A stretch of DNA of 64,000 nt, from positions 62,001-126,000 of the forward strand of contig NW_026999448.1 of assembly GCF_037126465.1 (NCBI RefSeq). The letters run 5' to 3'. Of the stretch, positions 10,059 through 21,393 are shown piece by piece. Position 1 is the stretch's first letter. The number at the start of each line of letters is the position of its first letter. The translations under genes were made by a program, and so were the position numbers. This DNA comes from Ornithodoros turicata. Taxonomy: Eukaryota > Arthropoda > Arachnida > Ixodida > Argasidae. The notes under the pieces were generated by a model. It ran no database searches and was not told the DNA's origin. It saw only the letters and a list, made by a program, of their open reading frames with translations.

Positions 10059-11080
10059 TTATATCTACCGCCCCTACCATTTTTCCTGGACAAGCCGGGG
10101 AAGCCTCCTGTTCCATGGCGGGAATGGCGTCGGATGTTTGACAACTACTTGCAACGTGTTGAAGATAGAAGATTTAGGCCTGAAAAGAAGAGAGCGATGC
10201 TTGTGGACGCAGTCGGGACTGAATTACAACGCATATTACATGCACTCCCAGCACTATGCATCGAAGATTTTGTCTCCGCGTTACGATGCCTCTCTACGAC
10301 ATGCGATTTTGGAGTCGATTTCGACGAAGCCCTTCGTGATAAACTCGTTGATGAGGCACGACACACCAAAGTACGAGAACAACTACAGTTGGAATGATCC
10401 ACGTTATCACTTGACAAGGCTGTCACCCTTGCTACTCAAGTCAAGCAGGCACTAAACGAGGCCAACAAGATCCAAGATGACGCCCACGAAGTAAACAATC
10501 TGCAAAAAGGGGGACACTTTGGGCGAAAGAAGAAACTGGCTTCGGCGAAGAAGAAATCCAGCGGTTCATCTACTTCGAAGCGATTGTGTTGCCGATGTGG
10601 CAAAAATGACCACAATGCAAATTCCTCACACTGCAAAGCAAGAAACCGTGAGAGCACGAAATGCCACAAAGTGGACACTATGCAGCAGTGTGACGAGATG
10701 AAAAAGATAAAGCGGACACTCGTGAAGTAGTCGAATCAGAGGAAACTGAAGAAGAGAATTTGTGTTTGTTAAAAGTAGACGGCCCACGGAAGAATACGAT
10801 TACGGTGAATGTGGGCATCAGTTGAAACCGCAAAAATTTCTTGGTAGATACTGGACCATCCGTTTCCATTTTGCGACACGATGACCTTTTACTGCTACTG
10901 ACCCTTTACTTCTTGGGGAGAGCACGTCCTTGAGACCGGCATGCATCAAACTGCTTGACTACTTACGCAAGCGAATAGATGTACTGGGATGCACATTCCA
11001 GGATGTCAGGGACAAAGGGAAAGAGGCTTCGATTCTGTTCTACGTTGTGCCCAAGGAAACGTCACTTTTGGGACGGACGC
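10059..11080 (+). pseudogene. Gypsy B gag, zinc knuckle and protease
   Basis: The first frame (to 10397) gives LDKPGKPPVPWREWRRMFDN and EKKRAMLVDAVG, a Gypsy gag/capsid start. A frameshift near 10395 leads into QVKQALNEANKIQ. Then a basic stretch precedes a CCHC-like knuckle (RLCCRCGKNDHNA, with a second CxxC after it) near 10585-10690. The protease active site reads VDTGPSVSILR near 10848-10875, with the usual VDTGSS serine changed to proline. The reading frame ends at TSLLGR, exactly where the 8.4-kb insertion starts. Several stops and frame changes show decay. The 5' end of gag and the LTR are missing. Confidence 0.8.
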
Positions 11081-11099
11081 TTTAATAGGGACAGTCGCA

Positions 11100-12460
11100 T
11101 CGACCACAGATCGATTCCGAAACCACAGTGAAATGAGATTCCCCGTTCTTCACTGATCATGACTCCGAAAGTCCCATTCCGATCGACGGAATACTTTTTG
11201 CATAATTCGTGTGTAAGCGGCGCTACAGCAGACGACGGATGCGGTCGTCAAGCGGAACTCCCTGCTGAGAATCTTTAGCAACGTCACAAGGAATCTGACC
11301 AATAAGAACGCGGCGAGCCAGAGGAGTCCCCGCGACTTGCAGCTTGCATGAGCAAGGTCAGGGAGACGAAGGCGAAGGCACATACGGAGATGGCGGAGAC
11401 GGAACGCGGAAGTGGCGAATCGTGCTGTTCAAATGCCTTTAGTAATAACTCTCGTGACGAATATACATGTTTGATGGCGGCCCATATTCGGCGGATCCGC
11501 TTCTTCTGCTGGTCGCTGGTGATGTACGTGTCGCAGCTGCGTTAGCGCAACAGAACGAGCCTCAGGACCACTGCTTTAGGTACGTTCATGATCGGAGTGC
11601 TCAATACTTAATCCCGTGACATTCACACTACGACGCAGGAAACAATCCAAGTGTTTGTGCGGCGTCTGTGGTCCCCAGGAACCGATATGAGTACATATTT
11701 GCTGCAGTGCTGGTGAAGTGGCAGAGTTGTGCAATGACGGGTAAGTACACTGTGAGGACGCATTACGCTTTGTTCCCAGCTCTCTGTCTTCGGCCAGAAC
11801 TTCTGGTGGTGTATCCACCGCAGTATTGCAGCGACGACCACAGTCTTCGCCTACTGTGCCCACGATAGATAGGCACGTTGAGCAATCCTTATTTTCGTTG
11901 TTGTCGTTGTTGTTTGCACACACGACGAATGCCCCATGAAAGTTACAAAGGCTCTAACGAACTGTGCAACTCAAGGGCCGGGTTAGAATTAGAATGATTG
12001 TCAGGAAATTACTGTGCTACGTGTTCAGGAAAGTGTCCTTTCTTTTTATAGCTACGTCAGGTTCACTGCTTATTGTGTTTTTACAAGCTGAGTTTGGAGA
12101 TACCTTGGACCGAGAAACAGACGACAGATACCTGGGTGTGTCGTCCGCATGATTCGCCAACGTTTTTCCATCCCGGTCCTATCAGGACTATCACCTTTAG
12201 TGCGCCTCATTTCCTACTCACACCTACACCATAATAGACTTGCGCAGTTTCCAATTGAGAAGTGTGAAACAGAATCTGTGTTACCACAGTAATCCCGACA
12301 AGTGCAAAGGAATAGGCAGGAGCAATAAAGTACCTGGCCATAAGTGACAGTTATACTTTTAATGGTAGTGTAATGTTTCTTATCGTTGGCAGTATTATAG
12401 CATGTCAGGGATATAACACGTCATATAATTTCAGGTAACGTTTCATAACTCAGTATATAT
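11100..12460. other. Left part of the TTAA element, no recognised gene
   Basis: The subterminal sequence is followed by about 1.2 kb with only short open frames. No catalytic motif of a known transposase could be seen on either strand. Confidence 0.4.
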
Positions 12461-12461
12461 A

Positions 12462-12530
12462 AGTTTCATTTCAGTTTCATTTTTCATTTTCATTTTCAGT
12501 TTCATTTCAGTTTCATTATAACAGTGGTAC
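12462..12530. repeat. Short tandem repeat (TTTCATTTCAG-like)
   Basis: Variants of TTTCATTTTCA and TTTCATTTCAG are repeated about six times. Confidence 0.75.
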
Positions 12531-12614
12531 ACAGGACAAAAAAAATCGGGGTGTTGTGGTGGATCTGGATCGATCTCTGGGCACAACCAGGTGTAAAATG
12601 TTGGAAGGGTTAGT

Positions 12615-13375
12615 CAGACTTGTACAAAATACCGCGCAAAAGTATTTAAATTAAGATACCAAATACTCTACGTAAAATACACAAAACTGAAAGTAATTTG
12701 AGTAGAGTACTAAATACTCTAAGAAGTACTTAAGATACTCTTTAAAGCACTTTAGTATTAGTTGTAAGTGAAACGCGTATTCTGAACGTGGACAAATGAA
12801 AGGAATAAATTTCATCAGCCATGCTGAAGCATATCTTTCATTTTCATCATGTTTGGTGAACTTTGATGAACCCAAGTAAACTTTGTTGATATGTTCCGAA
12901 CCAATTCGTAATTCGTCCTGTATGTCCGTTCGGGTCTTTCAACCTTTGGCACGTGTTTATTGGTTTGGTGACCAAGGAAATAAATGCTGAGATTCTCTTG
13001 TACCTAATCCCCTGGTGATTCACCTGGCAATATGAATAGGAACGGCTTTCTGACGAAGTTGGCTATTGACAAGCAAGGTGGGACCAGCCTATTGTACAAG
13101 AGGATATGACAGATTCGCGAATTCCCGAAAAAAGAAAGAAGAAAAGGGGGTTAAATTCCAGTGAGCTGAAAATCTCGGCACGGCGGGAAGTGTGCTAGAT
13201 ATGGCTTGACCAGGAAGGAAAGTATTTTGAGTACTGGGTAGCAAATACCGAAAAAAGTATTGTAAATACATTAAAAATACTTGTCACAAAAAGTATTGAG
13301 TAGAGTACCAAAATACCGGAAAAAGTATTTAAAATACTGTATTTTGAGTACGTACTCAAGATACGTACAAGTCTG
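12615..13375. mobile_element. hAT-type MITE, 761 bp, TSD GGGTTAGT
   Basis: The ends are perfect 11-bp inverted repeats, CAGACTTGTAC and GTACAAGTCTG. The 8-bp duplication GGGTTAGT flanks them at 12607-12614 and 13376-13383. Both sides carry many AAGTATTT/AAATACTT motifs next to the ends. No coding capacity was recognised. An 8-bp TSD and CAG ends are typical of hAT. The conserved flanks point to a relatively young insertion. Confidence 0.95.
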
Positions 13376-13383
13376 GGGTTAGT

Positions 13384-14480
13384 ACATCCTGAAATAACCC
13401 TCATGCCTCAAACCCCACTACTCGAATAATGCACCTCCCTTTTACAGTAAGAGGCCTCTTACTATCTACGGCATTTCCTATCAAAGCTCACAGGACAGCA
13501 AATTTGGCCAATGCTTATGTGACAGTGCCTCGTAGAACATGCAGCTTTTCTGTTGAATTGACACTACATCTCTGGTAGACCCTTTAATGTCTGGAGGTAG
13601 GTGCATCATTTTACATTTAACCAGCAGTAATGTATAGCATTGCAAAAAAGGAAACAAGGGCTTAATCTCAACGCTGCATCAGCATCATCTCACAATAACG
13701 TTGTTGTTGTCAGCCTCTGCACAAAGATTTGTGTGGACCTGAAATGGACCTTTTTTTTCTTTTTCTTTTCATTCTTTTAAGTTATTTTGTCTTGGCATGT
13801 AGCTGTGAGATGTCAGTAGAAGCCATGAAGTCATTCTCTTTACTTCTTGAACTTGGGTGAAGAAAGCACTGTTCTGGAAGATCCTAATTTGTCAGAGGCG
13901 TCGTAAAGGCATTAGTGCAAAAACCAGGTCTCTCAGCAAAATTGCCGTGCACACACGTACATTTTTTGATGCCATTTCATGGATGGATGGGACTTGGATC
14001 AGCAGCACCTGGTCCTTCTATAACACAGAACGTCAAAAGTGCACCTCAAGTTGGCTACGACAACCGCAAAAACCGCCGCCCTACAGCGCACAAACAGTTC
14101 ACAAACAGCGAAGGAAACTGGGAAGTGGTTTATGGCGCTTATGTTACAGACAGAGGTACTGCTTGTATATAGTGCCTGTTTCTAACACCAGCACACAAAC
14201 AGCGTCAGTTCTTCCTTTTAGTGATCGGGGTTCATAGTTTGCGAATTGTTCTGTGTCCAAAAATTGTAAACACATATGTATTTAAGTACTATACGTACCA
14301 CTTGCGCTTGACCCTGTCGAGCTGCCTGCAGCTGTAATACACATGAAAACCAATCATGTCTACCACATTCCACAAAAGTCACAGGTTCAGTAACAGGGAA
14401 AGTTTCATGATAACGCGTCCGACAATGAGAAAAGCCAATCACGTTCATATGAGTGACATCATGTTCTTTTACTCGTTTAT
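13384..14480. other. Unrecognised part of the TTAA element
   Basis: Two overlapping plus-strand frames occur at 13857-14237 (126 and 85 residues), but neither shows a domain I recognise. No inverted ends or tandem repeats were seen. Confidence 0.35.
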
Positions 14481-14585
14481 TGTAGTTTATTTATCTAGTT
14501 ATTAATCATAGGCTAGGGGGGATATGTTTATTAGACGAAAAGGAAAAAAAAAAACGGGGAAAGGTCAGCCAAATGGGACGTCGGC

Positions 14586-14745
14586 TTGCTATTCCAGAAA
14601 TAAGAAATAATAATAAATAAATAAAAAGAAAAGATAAGAATTAAAGAAAGAAAGAAATAGGAAGGAATAAGAAATAACTAAAGAAAGAAAGAAAATTAAG
14701 AAATAAGAAATAAAGAAAAAGAAAAGGAAGTAGGAGAAAACGAAA
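14586..14745. repeat. A/G-rich simple repeat (GAAA/TAAA)n
   Basis: An AAGAAAGAAA- and AATAAATAA-type microsatellite forms the 3' UTR or tail area of the minus-strand LINE. Confidence 0.85.
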
Positions 14746-14928
14746 AACTACCAGATGATGAAAGAAGGATGAGGTAGATTAAAGACAAAGATGACAAAAA
14801 AAAGATGACTAACAAACCGTGAAAGAATGATGAGATGAATCACAGAAGATGACTTTAAAAAGAAAGCATGAGGTTAATGCGTTGAAGGTGAGAGTGGGGC
14901 ACAGAAGAAGAATGAGATTTCACGACTG

Positions 14929-17330
14929 AGTTCACAGGCTGTCCATCAGACCTGAGTCTCTCAAGAAAGTCAGAACTGCTTTGGTCACAGACTGCTGTGT
15001 GTGATCTCGTACTGGGCCGAGCAGAGTGGCCAGAGAGAAGTCCGTGCACCGCAGCTCGAGTAGGCGTCGTCTCAGCGTCGCTCGAGGGGTGTCGAATCTG
15101 TGACAGTCGAGGAGAAGGTGTGGCACATCAGCTTCAACAGCGCAAGTGGGGCATTTGGGCGACTGGAGAGGACCCATTTTACAGAGAAGTAGAGGTGTCC
15201 TGGCGACATTAAGGCGTAGTCGGTGTAGAACGGACGCTTCTTGACGCGAGCAGTGGTGTGTGGCAACGAAATACATCGACGGGTCGATAGACCGGAGATG
15301 GTTGTTCAGTCGGACAGCGTCCTCTTGAAACTGCCGAGTGCCGTTATAACGGAGTCGCTGTGTCTGTAACCGACACGATGAGGCTGAAAGTGGTAGGAGA
15401 CAGTTATTGGAGGTGCCGTCCCCATGTGCCCGACGTGCTAAGGCGTCTGCGCGGGTGTTTCCGTGCAGGCCGGTGTGACTGGGTACCCATTGGAAACACA
15501 GGCTATGACCAAAGGATAGAAGTCAGTTGTATATTGCGACTATCATGGTGTCTAGGCCGCCGATTGTTCTGGAACAATAATTTGCTAGAACTTCTAGCGC
15601 CACCTTACTGTCCGTGAACACAACCCAAGCGCCAGGCGGTGATACCGCTATGTGGTTCAACGCTGTCAGTATGGCGAAGAGCTCGGATTCTGTAGATGAC
15701 GTTTCGTAGGGTAGCTTGTGCGCCACTTCAAGGTTTTCATTTGGCATATAAAAGGCTGTAGTAGATCCGCCTTGAGACACTGATCCGTATGTGTACACAG
15801 GGAGTCGTTGAGAGTACGCTAAGTTAAGGTGCTCCAGTGTAAGTTGGTGAGCAACAACGGGAGGTACAGAGTTTTTCTTCAGAAGACCAGGAATGTGATC
15901 ACATACAGGAGGCCTGCGAAGAGTCCACATCGGCGGGGCATAGGAAAGCACTGATGGCGTGGTGGGGAGGTGCACTTTCAGAAGGTCAACAGCAATACCA
16001 ATGCTGGAGTCCGGACAGTCAATATCAATGAGCCGAAGATGTTGGTAAGGATGCTGTGTGAGGTACCGCGCATATATCCGGAGAGTTTCCACGTCTCGTA
16101 GGACGCCTGCTGGAGTTTCGCGTGCGTCTGCTAGGACAGAAGAGGTCTCTGTCGTTCTAGGAACTCCCAAACAGACACGGAGGCTTCGGGCCTGAATATT
16201 GAGAAGCTCACGCTCTCCGGATATGCTGAGGCCGTGTAGAACAGGCAGGCTGTACCGCAATGTGCCCAGAATCAACGCTGTGTGCACGTGACGGAGGTCA
16301 GCGCATGAAGGGCCCCACGACGATCCAGTAATGCAACGTAAAGCATTTACAAAACCGCTGGTCTTGGTGGCTATTGTTTTCACGCGCCGGGACCACGTCA
16401 TGCCCCTGTCTAATGTCACGCCAAGGTACTTGCAATGAGGCACAAAGTCCAGCGGTGTCCCACTGACGAACAATGGATACCTTTGGAATGAGCGTCGGGT
16501 GAAAGCCATGGCAACGGTCTTAGCAGGAGAGACCGATAAGCCTCGGTCGGCAAGGTATTCTACAATAGAATCCAAGGCGCATTGTAACCGGCGTTGGACG
16601 GTGTCTCGACGGGTTTTCAGAGGTCCATATGCAGATGTCGTCTGCGTACAAAGTGATGCGGGTATGATCACGAAGCTGGGCGGGAAGCGAAGCCATTATA
16701 ACATTAAAGAGGAGAGGGCTCAATACACTTCCCTGTGGGACACCACGACGGACTGGATGGAAAGCGGTGTCACCTTCCATTGTGCGCCCGAAGATGCGTC
16801 GGTCAGCTAGAAAGTCCTGGATCCATGAGGCGGCGCAACCTCCTATTTCCGCCTCTTGTAGCGTCGCGACGATGGTGCTGTGCAACACGTTGTCATAAGC
16901 TTTCTCTACGTCGAGAAAAACTGCACCGGTGAGGTTGCCTTCAGCCTTTGCTTGTTGGACTTCAGCGACGAGATCGAGTACGTTGTCAATTGCTGAACGT
17001 CCCTGACGAAATCCTGCCATCACTTCAGGAAAAATCCGCGTGCTCTCCAGGTACCAGTTCAAGCGGCGGAAAACCATGCGCTCTATTGTCTTCGCAACGC
17101 AGCTTGTGAGGGCAATCGGGCGAAATGAATCAATATTATGCGCTGACCTGCCTGGTTTCAGAAGAGGAACAACCATTGCAGTTTTCCATCCGCGTGGAAC
17201 TTCACCTGTCCGCCAGGTTCTGTTAAAGAGCCTCAAGACGAGCTGACGCCCACATAAGGGGAGATTCCGGAGGGCTTTGTACGTCACCTGGTCAGCTCCA
17301 GGCGAGGTGACCAGGCGAGGGGATAGGTTA
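14929..17330 (-). pseudogene. LINE reverse transcriptase-RNase H polyprotein
   Basis: The RT begins SPGADQVTYKALRNLP near 17310, followed by PRGWKTAMVVPLLKPG, FRPIALTSC and AVFLDVEKAYD (catalytic). RRGVPQGSVLSPLLFN and LYADDICIW (catalytic YADD) come next, up to about 16640. A frame change leads into the thumb and linker (LVSGTPLDFVPHCKYLGVTL, residues from 16671 down). RNase H shows SSTESELFAILTALN and VVFTDSKVALEVL near 15720-15590. After another frame break, the C-terminal region has a CPTC-x-H-x-C-type cluster (KCPTCAVEADVPHLLLDC, near 15150-15100). All catalytic boxes are intact but at least two frameshifts make it inactive. Codon bias is GC-richer than the surroundings. Confidence 0.9.
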
Positions 17331-17340
17331 GGGGATACCT

Positions 17341-17660
17341 TACGTTGTACCGATTTCGTCTTTTGCTGCTAAGTTACTCACGCGCAGTGACAGATCCGAT
17401 TGGGAAACTACATAGATATTGTGACTTACTGTCGAAGTTGCTGGCTTGCTTTGTTCGTGGAACACTGTCGGAACGGCGTCAAGTTTCAATTCGTTCGTTT
17501 TTTGTGTCAATCCAAGTTGCACTTGCATGATGTTCTCATCCTGGTACACATTATCGGTGAAATGCGAGGAGCGTACACGGACAGCATGAACACTCCTTGC
17601 TTCATCGGGATACCCGCTAGTGATGTAGCTGCTTCCAACTTTCGCTTCGTCTGGGGTCTG
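17341..17660. other. Spacer between LINE and hAT element
   Basis: No coding motif or repeat was recognised. Confidence 0.4.
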
Positions 17661-17668
17661 GCTGTAGC

Positions 17669-19076
17669 CAGTGGCGTCGGAACTATTTTTCCAGTGGGGG
17701 AGCGAAAAAAAGTGCTACCATAAACATCATCATCATAATCATAATCATAATCGTCACTTATTTTCCTTGAGGGCTCATGCAGGCGTTATACAGGGTTGCT
17801 ACACAAACTGTAAACGTGCTCCAGGCAAACGACATCTGCATATTTGTACAGTAGATCTAAAATAGCATTGCAGAAGTATTTTAATGAAATAGCGCTTGGT
17901 GGTGGGCTAATTGGTATGAGTTCAGTGCGTCCAGGCTTTTTTTTTACTTCTGCGCAGTGCCTAGATCTCTATGACAAGTAATGTGTAAGGAACTTCGGGG
18001 ACTTGTCCCCGGGAACCGTCGTCGCGGCATGTACGCGTGCCGCGACTGGAAGCGAATATCGTCCGATCTGCAAGCCTTCTGCGGAGAAACCACAATTTCC
18101 TGGGGCGGTCTGGAGCTCAGCAAGAATGTGTCCCTTTGACACCCAGCTCTTTGACAGGGTGCACGCTGTCGTTATCAGTCCAGGGCGACTCAATAGGAAA
18201 AGCCGGGTAAATGACAACAGCGGGTAGTTTTGGACATCAGTACGGTGGAAAGTGAGGAGCCAGCAATCCGGTTAACAGCTAGAATATTTTACCATGACAA
18301 GTGAACATATACATAATATGAAGACAACAAACAAGCTGCGATACATATCTCTTACCGGAGGTGTGGGCTTCTTCGATGTCTATTGGCATTTGATAATCAT
18401 GTAACGCTGCTGCAGGCGACAACTTGATGGCGCTCCCTCGACGTTGCCGTTGGAATCCGACACGTGAACACAACACCGGTGCGACGTTTCGTCTCAGTCA
18501 ATCGCACTTATTGACGTACTACAGGTCCCACACGCCAGCCCGAAGTGGGCACCCTGGCCACAACCGACTGAAATCTGTGGCTGCACCTGGCAAACCGCCC
18601 CTATAACAACCTTCAACCGGGCGGTATCTTTGTATCCTTATTTCCCCCAGATGTCTTGTGTCTTGCGTGCCTTTCGCGATTCCCGTTTGCGCCTCTACCC
18701 CCCCCCCCCCCAACCCCCTCACCCCGTGGATGAGTCTGGTAATGCTCGCGCCTACCGGTACACACTTTCGGACTGATTTATTGCACTTCGAAACCTCGAC
18801 AGTGCACTTCGTACCACAAACCTTGCCATGGTCAACTCCAGAACCCTGTGAACCTGACACCTTTGGTATGTAGCTCTTCTCAAACGGTCTCCGCACAGTG
18901 ACAGTGGTAGGCTCTCTGTTTGTTGCTCTCTAAATTTATGGCTGCCGAAAGAACACATGCACGGTCCTTTCCGTTACACCGTAGAAGAATACGACGCTGG
19001 GCTGACACTGGGGGAGCCGTGCTCCCCCATTCGTAAATGTGGGGGAGCCGTCGCTCCCCCTGTTCCGGCGCCCCTG
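17669..19076. mobile_element. hAT-type non-autonomous element, 1408 bp, TSD GCTGTAGC
   Basis: The left end is CAGTGGCGTCGGAAC and the right end read inward is CAGGGGCGCCGGAAC. The exact 8-bp repeat GCTGTAGC flanks them at 17661-17668 and 19077-19084. GGGGGAGC motifs occur next to both ends. The interior has an (ATCATA)n stretch near 17726 and a C-run near 18698, and no recognised transposase. It is nested in the 11087-19508 element. Confidence 0.9.
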
Positions 19077-19084
19077 GCTGTAGC

Positions 19085-19508
19085 TGTATCCTAGGCGTGC
19101 GAAATCAAACATCGAGGTTTTCGAAGGAAGTTTTCCTGGAGTCAGGAACGCTGCGTCGGTTTCCAAACGACATCTCACGCGAAGGATGCAAGCGTAGAGA
19201 TAGTATCCGCGTCACTAGAAAGTGTCACATGTCAATACTGGCGACGTGCGGGAAACAACAAAGCAGCCCCAGACTTGGCGGCAGGCGACAGCGTCCTTCA
19301 CAGCGGATTAGCCAGATTCCACCTTGCGTCACGCGATGTTGTTGGCGCTGGCGCTTTCGAGGATCAAAACGAAACCGGATCTTTTAAATTCGATTCCTCG
19401 TCTACTCGGTCAGTTTTGGAATGAGAAAATTTGGCAAATAGCTCGGTGGTAGTGTACCGAACACATTGGTATTGGATTCGTAACCACGGTTCCGGATGCG
19501 ACAGTCCC
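19085..19508. other. Right subterminal part of the TTAA element
   Basis: Non-coding sequence leads to the inverted end GATGCGACAGTCCC. No gene was recognised. Confidence 0.5.
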
Positions 19509-20160
19509 TTTAATGGCCCTAGAGATTACCATTGAGGGTACAACACTGAGTTGCCTACAGACCCAGCTTCAGGAAGATGACTCTAGTCACGAAGAGATCA
19601 GGCGAGAATTTTTCAGTTCTGCTTCCCAGAACTAGGACTGGCTAAAGGGTTCACGCACTACATTAAAGTACGAGAGGATGTAATCCCCACCCGAGCAATG
19701 TATCGACCACTACCACAGGTTATCGAGGATAAAATAGACTTGGAAGTCCAACGGCTGCTTGAACTTGACGTGATCGAACCGGTAGATGTACCACAGTGGG
19801 TATCACCTGTAGTCGCTGCAAAGAGGAAAAGAGCTGCAGCAAGACTATGTAAGACTGTGTGTCTAGCTGGCTGAAACTAAACGAAAAATGTACATTTCGC
19901 TCTCCAGAAGTGTATTTTAATGGATACCAGATCTCAGCACATGGATTGTGCCCATTTCAGTCAAACGTGTCCGCATTACTGGACCCTCCTGCTCCAACAT
20001 ACCGCCGTACGCTACGCTCTTTACTTGGATTGATAGGACTTTACTCCAAGTTTATTGCGAACTTTGCAACTGAGGTGGACCCTGTGAGAAACCTGCTACG
20101 AGGAGAAAAGACGTTTGAATGGATGCACAACGGTGCTTTGAAAGCATCTAACGTCAACTA
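19509..20160 (+). pseudogene. Gypsy B reverse transcriptase with the catalytic core deleted
   Basis: The start (MALEITIEGTTLSCLQTQLQ) continues the protease linker broken at 11086. GFTHYIKVREDVIPTRAMYR, IDLEVQRLLELDVIEPVDVP and WVSPVVAAKRK are the normal N-terminal RT boxes. At about 19850-19870 the frame jumps to LNEKCTFRSPEVYFNGYQIS, which belongs after the palm. The YxDD-containing palm (about 500 bp in other Gypsy elements) is therefore missing, and the enzyme could not work. The connection domain (TLRSLLGLIGLYSKF, NLLRGEKTFEW) follows. A stop near 19635 is a further lesion. The junction marks an internal deletion. Confidence 0.85.
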
Positions 20161-20697
20161 AGTGAGTGCCCTGCATTAGCGATGTTCGACGGCAGTTTCC
20201 CCACTATTGTGACCACAGGGGGATCAGGGTATGGCTTGGGTGCTGCCCTACAACAGCTGCACGGAGATTACATTCGCACGGTCGCATTTGCTTCTAGAAC
20301 ACTCTCCGCTCAAGAGCGTAAGTATTCTGCCCCTGAACGGAAAGCCCTTGCATGCGCATTTGCAATGGAACCCTGGCATACATAGTTGTGGGGCCGCGAT
20401 TTTGTTCTGCAGACGGATCATGAGGCTTTAGTGACTTTGTTGACATCAAAAGGATCAGGACACCGTCCTGTTCGCATTTCAAGATGGTATGACCGTCTAA
20501 TGAACTATAGCTTTACTGTCATATACAAGCGCGGGGAAGACAACGTAATCGCAGAAGCATTGTCTCGACCTCCAGTGTCTGGACCAGAAATGACTGAATC
20601 GAAGGAAGAAGTGATCACTTTGTTGACCGACTGCGTCACGGAAACTGAACTTCAAGAGGCAACAAGCACCGGTGAAACACTGCTGAAGATTTTGTAG
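20161..20697 (+). pseudogene. Gypsy B RNase H domain
   Basis: MFDGSFPTIVTTGGSGYGLG stands where Gypsy RNase H usually has a DAS-type box, followed by AFASRTLSAQERKYSAPERK. The catalytic glutamate of the usual EKEALA is displaced to ERKALA. A stop at 20384-20386 interrupts WHT/LWG, then FVLQTDHEALVTLL and VIYKRGEDNVIAEALSRPP close the domain. These boxes are standard for Ty3/Gypsy, where RNase H degrades the RNA of the RNA-DNA hybrid. It sits between the RT remnant and the integrase of the same element, with a stop after LLKIL. Confidence 0.85.
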
Positions 20698-21393
20698 TAC
20701 GTAAGCAAGAGTTGGCCTGCAAAGAAGGATCTGCCATTGATGTTGTGCTCTTTTCTCAAATACGTGACGAATTGTCAGAAGTGGAGGGACCTTTGTTGAG
20801 AGGATCACGAATTGTGGTTTCTTCTGCGTTGACAGATCGGATAATCAGCATTGCACGTGAGAGCCACTTGGGAGGCACTTGGGAATCGTTAAAACGAAGC
20901 AGAGGATCAGACTGCACTACTGGTGTCCAAACATGGACAAACAGGTACAAAACGTGGTGTACCAATGTACTACATGCCAAGCAGCTGATAAGTCGGCAAA
21001 AACTTTTGCAACACCGCTGAACCCAGTGCCCTTACGTTCACGCCCATGGGTAAAACTAGGCATTGACGTGGCCGGACCGTTTCAAAATGGACCAGCTTCT
21101 TGCGGCTTTGTGGCAACACTCATTGACTACTACGGCAGCTGGCAGAAGTAGCATTCAGGAGGACTACCACCACGACATCTGTTGTGAATTTCCATCAAAA
21201 TGTTTTCAGGCGGGAAGGTTACCCCATGGAGTTAGTCACGGACCATGGACCACAATTTATATCTCACGAGTTTAAAGACTTCCTACGGGAACGCGGGATA
21301 TGTCGCGTCATGTCCTCCATTTACCATTCCCAGTGAAATGGAATGATTGAAACGTTCAGTCGTGTCCTGAAGGATATTGCGCAAGCCAAGGAA
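20698..21393 (+). pseudogene. Gypsy B integrase, truncated
   Basis: The zinc-binding region survives as HYWCPNMDKQVQNVVYQC followed by TTCQ (the HHCC CxxC). Then PWVKLGIDVAGPFQN carries the first catalytic aspartate, ELVTDHGPQF the second (21229-21260), and NGMIETF the glutamate (near 21340), just after an in-frame stop. Several stops and frame shifts lie between 20700 and 21330. The domain ends at IAQAKEG (21395), where a 9-bp repeat GGGTAATGG and an AAACGG-rich insert begin. The C-terminal integrase part and the LTR are lost. Confidence 0.85.

Larger units (their letters stand above)
14485..17340 (-). mobile_element. I-clade LINE, 5'-truncated
   Basis: The minus-strand element runs from RT (about 17340) through RNase H to a C-terminal region with stop near 14932, then a pyrimidine-rich 3' UTR. 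On the minus strand the 3' end has AATAAACATATCCCCCC (14512-14530), a polyadenylation signal near the likely terminus. The endonuclease and ORF1 are missing, as in a 5' truncation by incomplete reverse transcription. It lies inside the 11087-19508 element. Confidence 0.85.
11087..19508. mobile_element. 8.4-kb TTAA-inserting DNA element (piggyBac- or Kolobok-like)
   Basis: The left end is TTTAAT then AGGGACAGTCGCATC (11081-11102). The right end is GATGCGACAGTCCC then TTTAAT (19495-19514). The ends are inverted, and TTAA is duplicated inside the Gypsy B coding region. The subterminal part (11187-11245, with CAGCAGACGACGGATG) recurs inverted at 35335-35365 and 63535-63565 near ends of the same type, so this is a family. 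TTAA targets are used by piggyBac and Kolobok. No transposase was recognised. Much of its length is later insertions: a hAT MITE, an I-clade LINE and a second hAT element. Confidence 0.75.
10059..21393 (+). mobile_element. Ty3/Gypsy retrotransposon (Gypsy B), truncated at both ends and split
   Basis: Gag-protease (10059-11080) and RT-RNase H-integrase (19509-21393) have the same orientation and are separated by an 8.4-kb insertion. The break falls in one continuous coding stretch at the end of protease, and the six bases TTTAAT are present on both sides of the insertion. No LTR was found: the left edge abuts a LINE and the right edge stops inside the integrase at the GGGTAATGG repeat. It is a dead copy. 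Confidence 0.85.

Noticed and set aside
14586..14745. A/G-rich repeat as a coding or regulatory region
   Set aside because: Simple GAAA/TAAA repeat in the LINE 3' region; no further signal.
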